Positions 13,401-25,400 of a stretch of DNA of 64,000 nt are shown piece by piece (positions within the stretch are counted from its first letter, which is position 1; each line of letters starts with the position of its first letter). Source of the DNA: Lampris incognitus (lineage: Eukaryota > Chordata > Actinopteri > Lampriformes > Lampridae); assembly GCF_029633865.1 (NCBI RefSeq), contig NC_079224.1:16685890-16749889 (forward strand). The letters run 5' to 3'. The notes below the pieces were generated by a model. It made no database searches, was not told where the DNA came from, and saw nothing but the letters and a program-made list of their open reading frames with translations. The position numbers and the translations under genes were made by a program.

Positions 13401-16400
13401 CGATACCCCTGGCCATCAACCTCTCAGTCTTTTGCAGAGCGGAAACAGGAATTATTAGGAGACCCAGCAGTTTGTTTGGGGTTTTTTTCTAGCTTAACTT
13501 CATATTAACTAGTCAGAAATATATATTTCTGCGAGGGAGCTGAGCCAAAAAAATAATAAAAAAATTGCATTCATTTATTTAATACTAGTCTGAAGCCTAC
13601 ACAGATTTAGTTTATTTGCACTGTACAGATTTGGTCAATGCCCCCCCCCACACACACACACACAAAATGTCTTAACTTATGCTATTCAATATAAATTGAT
13701 TTAATTTGAAATTTAACATCACATATTTCACTTTTCAAATTTATGGTATCAAATCTTATGTTGCTTTAGTTTTCTCTTTTTTTTCCCAATTTCCCACTAA
13801 TTTTTATTTTTTATATTTTTCTGATATCTCTCTTTTTCAAACCGATTGAAAATATCAACTTTCAAAATGAACATTCAAGCTCGACGTATCCATTGCACTT
13901 GTATTTTGCTCTAAAAAGCATGACGGTATTAGCATCAACACACCTGGACTAGGTTACCCCCCCCCCAATACACACACACACACACACACAAAAACACTTC
14001 TCAGCTTGGTTGCGCCGCTTTTCTCGCATTTAAAACCCATTTATGGTATTTCAAGACACTTTCTTCCAACAGTGCTCCTCCACCAAACTTTGCCAGACCC
14101 TGGCATGGCAAGTGGTCCCTACAACCTGCTGGGGGGCTGAATCCCCTATTGTGCTGCCACTGTCACGCTGTGTTAGCCCCACAATGGCCCCAGATATTTT
14201 ATATGAAATTTGCCCTGGCCAGTGATTAGTGGGGACCAAGTTAAGTCATAGCAACAGAGAACTATGCGTTGGCTGGACCCCGCTTGTCGGCAGACGGGGA
14301 AATCCCTATTCAAATGGTTTAATAAAACAATCTAAAGGGCGTGTGAATGGGGAAAAGCGCTTTTTCTCCTGCTTAATCTCATGGTTGCGGAGATATTGTG
14401 CTCCGAGCGGTGCCCAGCGGGGAGTGGGGCTAAGGTCCCCCCATCAACTGCATTTACCACACCCCTTCTTTCTTTCTTGCCCAGAGTTAATGATATACCG
14501 GTGTGCTAACCTCCCTCCCCCAGCATGGAGAAACATGCATTTTATGAAAAGCAGAGACCTCTTAGCACATCCTAAATTGTAACACTTTCTCATCCTCAGG
14601 TCACGGGTCAGAACTCGCATCACCTGACCTTTTGCTAGTGGGTTTGGACGCTGCTGAGTTTGGGTGGCTCGCGTTAACCTATAAAGTAGATTTCCTGATA
14701 CTCCGAATTTGGGCAGAGTGTGACCAAATGGGCCTATAATATCTGTTTACGCATGTCTGAATCTATTACATCATGACTGCTAGCCGAGCATGGCGAAGGG
14801 CTGCGGTGGGATACATTGTAATTACTTCTACATGCTTTACATGTTATGTAATGGGATTTACCATAAACCTCATTTCATTTTTTTTTTAATGGTTTCAAGT
14901 AAGGAGTAGTGACTAAGTGTGCATGTCCATACCTGCATGGGTGTTCACGCCTGTGCAGTTGTGACTGCCCACTCTCTGTGGCAATGCCACCCTCCGCAAT
15001 GCAAATCATATCACTCAGCCCGCCTGATTGTTGCTATATAAGTAGGTCTTCTGTAAACGCCGAGAGTGCGCCAACATCTCTGGGATCAACTCTGTGGTCT
15101 GAGAACACCTGCACGGCCCTCTACCACCTTTCATCACACGCAGATTCCAGCAGTGCATGTTTTGACACTTTGGTTAATGTAAATTAATGAGTGCTGACGC
15201 AGTCGTAGCCTGAAGGTAGGGCTTGTGATCTGGGGTGTGGAGAGAGAGAGCGAGAGAGAGAGAGAGAGGGAAGACAGGAGGGAGGGACGAGACAGAAAAA
15301 AACAAGACGTAGTATGCATGTGTTGAGCTACGGTTTTTTTTTTTTAGGAAGCATTTATTTAACCATCTACGCAGCAATATCTGCATGAGGCTATGCATGC
15401 TAGAGTTTCATTGCATGGTGGATGCAGGTTCGAGTGTGGCCACTCTGATATGTTCGTGATAGCATCTGTGCGTGTCGGTGGGAATAAATGTCTGTGTGTC
15501 GGTGTTAGCATGCGAGGTGACATGCTGTGCGATTGCTTCCTCGGGCTGTTGTCAGAACCTGCAATGTGTTTCTCATTCCATCTCCAAATCGGCGAGGTAT
15601 ACAGCCTGCTATCTCCAAAACTCTCTCGGCCACATCGCAAAGACGCCTACGGCCTCTTGAGACCCACTGTTCCTCCCGGCCTGTCCCCTGAAAAGGCAGG
15701 AGGAAACCAACACATGGGAGTCTGCGTGGCAGACAAACAGACACCAGTGAGGACAATGGCCCTGACGCACAGACAAACACGAGCATCAATCAAAGCCAAT
15801 GAGATGGAAGCCCTCTCCTACTAAGTCCTATCAAAGGTCTATGAGCTCCTAAGTCACTCTCCTTGGCCTCTGACAAAGGCACTTAATCCAGCCACTTTGA
15901 CCTCTCACATTATTAAGGGCCTCAATGACCTTAATCCAATCAAAATGATTTACTAAAGCTCAGACCCCAAGAGTAGCTGCCTCTCCTTTCCACTCAGTGC
16001 TCCTGCGATTGAGGGCCGGGACGGTGGACACTGGGAGGGGATGTGATGGCATTTTGCACCACAAAAGGGTTTGGTTTTCGAACCCCTATCGTTACCCACC
16101 TACTTAGGCTCAAGCCTCCTCGATCATTGTAACAAATGGCTGGAGAGTTTATTAAAAGCAATTGCCCTTCCTAACCTCATCTACCCCCATGGTAAACATC
16201 ACTCTTCCCTAACTAGGTGACAGGTTAAAGATCCCCCCCCCCCCAGCCTCCACCCCAAACATCTGTGCACATCCTTAAACTTTTGTGACTGGCACCTTAA
16301 TGAGCAGACTCACCATCCAGCAATGCAGAGGAAGGGGGGGAAATAATGCAGATAGAAAAAAAGAAATGATCTCTACTCACTGAATCCATGTCTTGAATTT

Positions 16401-19400
16401 CTGGTTTCTTGAGTTAGTCTTTCGTATTGTTAAAGGTGCTGGGGAATTCCTGCCTGAGCCAATGATTAAATCTGATTGAACTTGTGTGTCTGCAAACCGT
16501 ATACAACCAAAACTAGAGTTGAGTGCATGTTTTGGAAAATGTCGATAGCACATCTAAAAGTGTTTTATAATGCCCTTCAGTGGCGTCCAACCTCGAGGAT
16601 GACAGTCCCAGAGGAATCCCTCTGAAGGAGACTTCAACAAGACAGAACAAACTCTGCCCAGTTCTGCATATGGGTTATCTTGTGCATGCTGGCTGCTCAT
16701 TGAAAGCCATTTGAACAGGGGTTGAGGGGAACTTCATGAATGATGCACACAGGGAGCGCAACATTTTTCCAAAAATCTCATCTTGTCTCATCTCATCTCA
16801 TCATCAGCCGCTTCTCCACGGTTGGGTCGCGGAGTTTTTTGAGTTAATCTATAATCAAAATCTCAGCTGGCTTTTCAGAAACCAACTTCATTCTTCCATT
16901 TCAACTTTTTTTTGTTTTGCTATGTTTTCTCTCATTTCTTAGATGCTTTGAATATTTGACAGCAGCACCGGTCCACAGTACATTTGGTGTTAGTTTAGCT
17001 GAGACCGTGCATGTCAGCCATAAACGGCAGTTGGAGCCATGGAAATGATTATACACTACATACACATCCTCTAAGAAGTAGTCAGGAGCAGGTTGAGGAA
17101 AAATAACAACTTATGGTATTTGAGTCATTTGGCGTAGAGCAAAACAGGAGCAAAGAGAAAGTTATTACATATTGAGTTCGGGGGCTTAAAGCTGTCATCC
17201 TGAAGATCTGTGTTTTTTGGTTAGCTTGCTGACACCAGTGGTGATGCTGGTGTGTGACCAGACCCATTTCAAATGACACACAGTCACCGGTGCTGCTGTG
17301 TAAGCAGTTCTCCCGTTGCCCAACCATATCTGGGTTTAAGCTATTAGGTTAGTATAAAGGTCTTCTGTGAGCTTGGTCTGTCCTATCTGCTTGATTGACA
17401 CAAACGCTTGGACTCTTCTTCAAACTCCAGATCCTTTACATTGGCTTGCTATTGTACAAATGTAATATGATGGGCATCATATTTTTTTTCCCCCCTCCAG
17501 GAAAGTCCTACCCAGCTGTAACCATTACAATGACCAACTACAAAAGTGTTCATATTTGGGTATTTGTGGAATAGCTATTGTCTCAAATACACCGGTGAGT
17601 ATCAGAAAGGACATTTTGCTTAGAGAGCTGATTCAAGATTACAGCTTTAGATACACCCCCCCCTTTTCTCCCCAATTGTACCCAGCCAATCACCCCACTC
17701 TTCTGAGCCATCCCGGTCGCTGCTCCACCCCCTCTGCCGATCCGGGGGGGGGGGGCTGCAGACTACCACATGCCTCCTCCGATACACGTGGAGTCGCCAG
17801 CTGCTTCTTTTCACCTGACAGGGAGGAGTTTCACCAGGGGTCGTAGCACGTGGGAGGATTCCCTCCAGTTCCCCATCCCCCCTGAACAGGCGCCCCGACC
17901 GACCAGAGGAGGCGCTAGTGCAGCGACCAGCACACATACTCACATCCGGCTTCCCACCCGCAGACACGGCCAATTGTGTCTATAGGGACGCCCGACCAAA
18001 CAGGAGGTAACACAGGGATTCGAACCGGCGATCCTCATGTTGGTAGGAAACAGAATAGGCCTCCACGCCAGGTACACTTTTTTTGTGGCATAAAAAATAA
18101 ACTCGAGTTTTTAACTCCCACATACCATGGCTTCGAGTCAGAGACACATGTTAGTTGTGTAACATTACCTTTATCTAGCACTGGCCCAAAAATGGCCAGA
18201 TTGTCGTTAACAGTGGTGCAGTTCCAGCGCCGACCTCTGAACTGATGCTGGCACTCCTGGATGCCAATCTTCACCCCCTCCGCCACACTGGGCATGATCT
18301 CCACATAGTTCCGGCAGAATCGCAGCTGCTTGGGCACCAGGCCAGGGATGCTGCCACACAGGATAGGTTGGGTACCCAGCGATGAGTATTGGTGACCCAC
18401 TGCAAGGGACCTACAGGGAACAGGGGGGGGGGATCATGGTGTCAGTGTGTGTTTGCTGAGGTTGCATCCGCTGAACGTGTCTCTCTTCATCTGTTGTATC
18501 AAAAGTGTGTGCTTGTGCAGGTGCATGTGTCTGTGTGTGTTTGTGTGTGTGTGTCTGTGCCTATTTATTTGCCATATCAGATGGTGCCGTTAGGTATCTA
18601 TCCTTTATCCCATCTCAGCCACCCTTTTTGTAGACACCTGGCCTTTGTGTGTATTGAAATTGCAGAGCTACCGCCACAGACGTAAGCAGGGCTGCAGCCC
18701 AAGATGAAAGTCCGCGCTGCGCCTAGACTACTTCATACACGTTAAGTTGACAACTTGGAAAGCTACACCTTGTTATTAACTGTCCACACACTTAACAGGC
18801 CTCCAGTTTAAGCTAATAAGAGTGCACCCCTACATTGAAGCTTCAGAGAGTGTATTAAGTGCAACTCCGGGCCCTTCCCCCTCTCCCCTTTGAGGAAGGT
18901 ATTGTGGGATACAACAAGTGCGAACTTGGTGGTACACCGATTACATCTCTCTCTCTCTCTCCCTCTCTCTCGCTCTCTTTTGCCCCCCCTCTCAATCTCT
19001 CTCAATTAGGGCCATTTAAAACTGTAACCATGGAAATGAAGCAACCTTTCCATTTATTTGGGGAAATTTTGAGGAAACTTTTGCCCTGTTGTGTTTTGTG
19101 AATGGATGATCAAAAGCCCGCTTGTCAATCTGCCAGGAATGCATTTCAGATTTCCACGTCGCACAAAGACTTGTTAAAGTGGGAGGGGGGGGGGCTGTAT
19201 TAATTGGATGGCTTTCTCCCATTTCATTTGATCGCCACCCGTCTATGTTGGAGGAAACAGGTTAATAGGTTGTATAAACAGTTTTGATCTCATTTAAACC
19301 AATACCAAGGCTTGGCAACACGTCCTCCTCCCCCCCCCCCGTTTGATAAACTCTTGAACCGTTGACCTGAACCGTTTGAACCAACATAAATAAATGTTAC

Positions 19401-22400
19401 CAAGATCAATATTTTGACAACTCGCTCTGTTTTTCACATAACAGCCAGATTGTTTAATAGCCGAGTTCCTATTATCATTGGCAATGCTGCTGCAGAGCAG
19501 CTACAAAGTGTCTTGTTGGCAACCCAGACAAGTATTCGTTACACAGTATCTGAGTGGGAGACTTAGTGCCAATTACAGTAACCTGTCAGTTCTCTTAAGA
19601 GTGACCTGGGCATGATAACACTGACGTGGAGTCTGTGTCTCTGCACACACAAAAGGCAAAGAAGGTGTCGGCCGTGCCGCGCCGCTCAATTAACCTCCTA
19701 TCTGTTGACCTGCTCGGTGTCGTCCGGGGACTAATCGCTGATCACAACAAGATTACCCAAACTCCCGACAATCACCTCGGGCACCTCGCTGCTCAGAGAG
19801 ACCTCCAACACCAGATGACCTTTGACAGACTGTTCCTGCCTGGTCAGCTCCGCACGGCAACGTTGAACTTCGGAGCAGATCATATATCTACTCTCAGATC
19901 GTTTTAAAGGTGGCATTTGAACTTAATCCGTCTGCCATCAAGGTGTCCATGAGCAGGTGAACCTACTTAGGACGTTCCTGTGTTGCAAATGGGACTTATG
20001 TGTGTCGCCACAACAAACTTTCTTCCCCAATTTCGACAGATTAGACAGGTCTTGTTGATCGTAAACGAGAGGTCCGGGGGAGCGAGTGACAGCGCGTTAA
20101 AAAGGACAAAGAGGAAATAACTTTGGTCCGCAAAAATTCTACGAGAATCAACGTATCGGTGAACAATGGCAGTCCCATCACAAACTGACCTCTGTTTGCC
20201 CTTTGTCAATCCATACCCCAAGGCACCAGGCAGACCATTCCCAACAGAAACCTGAGTCTACATCACAGACCGGTGGAGATGTTTCCCCCCCTGAACACAC
20301 ATAACATACAGGACCAGGCTGCAGAACTCCTCACCGCCCCATCACTGAACACACCAGACAATTATAAGTTCGGGGAGGGTTTGAGTGAACCCAGCGCTGC
20401 AGATGTATGGAGACAAATGTTATTCTAGTTCTCACTCTCCTCTTCCTCCGTAAACAACATAAGGCCACAGGGAAGTGGCTTTTAAGAGAGAGAGGGAAAA
20501 AAAACCATAAAGCCTTTTTCATTTTACAAGAGCGTTTGCTTTAACTACAAAGGGGGTGTTTGACGACGATGAATCGACCCAAAATTTGATCCAAAAACAA
20601 CAACAACAGCAGATATTTGAGGTGGTAACTGTTACTGAGCTGGATATGAAACAGAATCTACATGTTCTAACACATGTTGTGCCATGTCTACCGGAGTTTC
20701 CTCTTTGCGAGTATTAAATGGGGCGAACAGGTGCAAAACTGCCAGATTTTTATCTCTTAACAATTCATCTAATTTTATTCATTCTCATCTCGGCATGTAT
20801 TGAGCCTCGCCACTATAATCGCTAATGCACCTGCGAGGGTCTTTGTGGTTCTGTGTATTTGTGCAAGTTTACAAGTAACAGTGTGAGGGTGAATCGAATC
20901 CACGTCCTTCTCGACGCATGAGAAAGTCACACTAGCCACGGCAGACTGAACCAGCTTGAACGTTCCCCTCTCGTGCTTCCGTCTCTGTGTCTGCCTCACT
21001 GGGGCCGAGTGAACCATGCCACATTTTCCTGTTTTAGGAAACGGCCTAAGAGAGAAGGCAGAGCGTGCTTCAGCCGGGATGATTTATGACTTCGTCAAGT
21101 GCCATAGCACGAAGAAGGGCGCCGTCCACTGCCAGCCATTACAAATCTTTAAAGCATAACTGCTAGCATTAGTGGCGCGCTTTAGGATCCAGGGGTCCCT
21201 GACGGCCCCCCGCTTTCCACGCATCCAAGTGATGACAACAGCAGCATGAATAATCCTCTGTCATTTCACGTCATTTGACCAGATCTCTCCTTCACTGAAC
21301 CTACTGGTGCCACCGAGATGACAGGTGAATCAAAAAATGCGGGGGAAATAGTTTTGCTGATCTTGTCCCGTGTTACAAAACAAAAACGTGAAAGAAACAC
21401 GTCACAAATAAGCACTTTAGAGAAACATCTATCACATTCAATTTTAGTCTCAGTATAGACCCCCCCCTTCTCATTTAAGTGGATCCAGTCAAGGTTTAAT
21501 GCATATTTCAGCAAGCCCAAGCAGGGTACCTTAGAATTACCACTTCACTCTTGGGCCCCGGGGCCTTGGAGCTGACTTTGACATCAAGAGAGCATATTTG
21601 GGAAAAGGAATGCGCGGCAAGCTTTCACCTCCAGGTATTTATCTTCTAAGGTGGGGTGTACCGGGCAGGGAGGGAGGGCGGGGGGGTGCAGTCAGGCTAT
21701 GTCATGGCAGGTCGAGAAGAGACAGACGTGAAGCTGTCATAATGCAGATCCACGTCCCGCGCCGATATCCCAGAGGCCGCCATGACATGGGGGGGTGGGG
21801 GTTGAAGTCTGAACAGCTTTGACGGCCACTCCAGGCTGGATTCTCCGGCTTCTGTCAACAGAGCTCCGCCAACTTGGTCATTGTAGGAATGAACGGCAGA
21901 ACTCGGGGCTAGCTTTCTGCTTGCAAACAAAAAGACGGTATGGGGCCAAGTCAGCCACTGTCCAAAAGGAGCCATATTATTTGGAATTGGGTTGCGTTGT
22001 CACGAAAACATGAAATAAACCGCAGCGTTGTTTTTTTTTTCCCGTTGCATGGCTGTTGAAACGAGAACAAAGCTCAAAGTTGCTGCGAGTGTGCAGAGTT
22101 CAGCGGTGACCTCATCACAACTACTTAGCCCGCTATAGTCGGAGACATGTTTGTATTGGTAGGAGAGGTACAATGAACCCAGAGCTTCTGTCAGATTTAC
22201 ATGCCACTTCTTTTGCTTCTGTAGATGCACTCCTGCCTTAACTGAACAAATGATCTGACCCATCAAAAGCATGCCATAAACACACAAGTTAACTAATAGC
22301 TTGATTCATTTTGCCAAAGGCTGGTTGCAGTGACTAAATGGAAACCTGCTATCTGCTTTGTCATTTATGACTGATTGATGTCTGCATACCAAAAAATTCC

Positions 22401-25400
22401 GATAAAGGGAGCTCCAAGTGATTTTGCAATACAATGCCACTCATTCCTGTGAATGATAATTTTTTTATTGGGAGTGTATGACCAAGAGCTGTTGGCTAGC
22501 AAAACTCAAACCTTGGTATCGGTTTACTGAAAAATGCCTCCAGATCCAAACAAGGTTACCCACACAGTATCTGGGCCTTCTTACTGATTCATTACAGTTA
22601 ATCATTCATTTTTCCATCTCGAAAGACCTGCTGGAAACAATTAAAATAAACAAATAGAAAACTACCCCATCAGCATATTGCATAACCTGCTAACTCTCAG
22701 AGCGAGGTGCATTGTTTATCGTTTAGGTCCATTTTCTTCCCATCTTCTAGTCCACAGCGCCCTCATATATCTGGGCTCTCCTCCAGGTGAGCATGTAATG
22801 AGGTCCTCACCACTGTTACCAGCACTCACTAGTGTTACCAGCACTCACCAGTGTTACCAGCGCTCACCACTGTTACCAACACTCAGAAGAGTTACCAGCA
22901 CTCACCACTGTTACCAGCACTCACCAGTGTTACCAGCACTCACCGCTGTTACCAGCACTCACTAGTGTTACCAGCTCTCACCAATGTTACCAGCTAGTGT
23001 TACCAGCACTCACCACTATTACCAGCACTCATTAGTGTTACCAGCACTCACTAGTGTTACCAGCATTCACCACTGTTACCAGCACTCACTAGTGTTACCA
23101 GCAATCACCACTGTTACCAGCACTCACCAATGTTACCAGCACTCACTAGTGTTTCCAGCACTCACCAATGTTACCAGCAGTCACCACTGTTACCAGCACT
23201 CACCACTGTTACCAGCACTCACTAGTGTTACCAGCACTCACCACTGTTACCAGCACTCATTAGTATTACCAGCACTCACAACTGTTACCAGCACTCACCA
23301 CTGTTACTAGCACTCTCTAGTGTTCCCAACACTCACCACTGTTACTAGCACTCACTAGTGTTACCAGCACTCACCACTGTTACCAGCACTCACCACTGAT
23401 ACCAGCACTCACTAGTGTTACCAGCACTCACCACTGTTACCAGCACTCACCACTGTTACTAGCACTCTCTAGTATTACCAGCACTCACTAGTGTTACCAG
23501 CACTCACCACTGTTACTAGCACTCTCTAGTGTTACCAGCACTCACTAGTGTTACCAGCACTCACCACTGTTACTAGCACTCTCTAGTGTTACCAGCACTC
23601 ACCACTGTTACTAGCACTCTCTAGTATTACCAGCACTCACTAGTGTTACCAGCACTCACCACTGTTACTAGCACTCTCTAGTATTACCAGCACTCACTAG
23701 TGTTACCAGCACTCACCACTGTTACTAGCACTCTCTAGTGTTACCAGCACTCACCACTGTTACCAGCACTCTCTAGTATTACCAGCACTCACTAGTGTTA
23801 CCAGCACTCACCACTGTTACTAGCACTCTCTAGTGTTACCAGCACTCACCACTGTTACCAGCACTCACTAGTGTTACCAGCACTCACTAGTGTTACCATC
23901 ATTCACCACTGCTACCAGCACTCACCAGTGTTACCAGCAGGACACCCAGTAAATGAAGTGAACTAGGGTACACATACTCTCTGGCCTACCTCACATAGTT
24001 CAGAGGACATTCTCGTTTTGCTGTTTAATGATGATGTTTAATGATAGGGGTGGTTTGTTGACTTATTTAAGGCAATAATCATTATGATGAGCATATCTAG
24101 TATAACATGAAGGATGCGCGACTGTCTCCTACAAACAAAAGGCAACAGCTCCTCTCTTTTTATCTTTGGATCTTGCAGGATCTTTTTGAAAACTAAAAAA
24201 AAAAAAGAATAAATGAATGAACGGATGGATTAATAGTGCCATGTGGTTACACGTCTGTTCCTGAATTTCATATGTTGTGTTATCATATATACAGTTTCAA
24301 GGAAGGACTTTGCAAAAAATAATATCAAGAAGACACTAGTTAATGACAAAGGGATGAATGCGTCATCATTTAATCTTTAACTGGCATCTGAAACACATCA
24401 GAGGATCTCTATAACGTGAACGTTGAAAGAAAGAAAGAAAGAAAGGCAATGTAGATCATTGCTGTGTATCATGCGACGGCTGAGGACTTCACGGTATCTC
24501 AGGCCATAATGGTATCAGACGCAGTGCTCTAATAAATACATTTTATTCTGACAAGGAGAATGAATTCATCACTTCTGATCACAGGAGCAGAGAGTCCATA
24601 CTGACTCTGGTGTCCTCAGGTGGTCCATCAGATGAGTGGCACTACCCCCAATATAAGAGACCTCCTCATCTCTTCCTGTTTACGTTCTGGGCCAAAGCCT
24701 CCCAACTATTTACTCACACACCCACACATGACACACACATTCATACATAACACACACATAACAAACACATCCATACATAACACACACATCCATACAAAAC
24801 ACATACATAACAGACACATACATACATAACAAACACATCCATACATAACACACACATCCATACATAACACACATAACAAACACACCCATACATAACGCAC
24901 ACATCCATACATAACACACACATCCATACATAACAAACACATCCATACATAACACACACATCCATACATAACACACACATCCACACATGACACACACATA
25001 ACCACATAACACACACACACATCCACACATAACACACACCATAACACACACATCCATACAAAACACACATCCACACATAACACGCATACAAAACACACAC
25101 CATAACACATGCATCCATACAAAACACACACATAACACACATCCATGCATAGCACACGTCCGCACATAACACACACATCCATACATAACACACACATACA
25201 CACATAACAGACATACATACGTAACACATATCCACACATAACACACACATCCATAAAACACACACATCCATAAAAAACATACATCAATAAAAAGCACATC
25301 CATAAAACACACACTCACACATAACACGCATCCATAAAACACACACTCATACATAACACACATCCGTAAAACACACACTCATACATAACACACATCCGTA

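Larger units (their letters stand above)
7830..18168 (-). other. wnt3a intron 2
   Basis: A 10.3-kb intron between exons 2 and 3. It contains a SINE at 8153, a GA run at 10186, VNTR1 at 10808, a 3' LINE scrap at 16780, an antisense SINE at 17648 and a candidate regulatory block near 15.79-15.96 kb. The stretches 8613-10185, 12242-15238 and 15271-15785 show nothing I can name. Confidence 0.8.

Noticed and set aside
24706-25378. Reverse-strand frames of 180-222 codons rich in Cys, Met and Val
   Set aside because: Translation of VNTR3; no domain and the same pattern in three frames.
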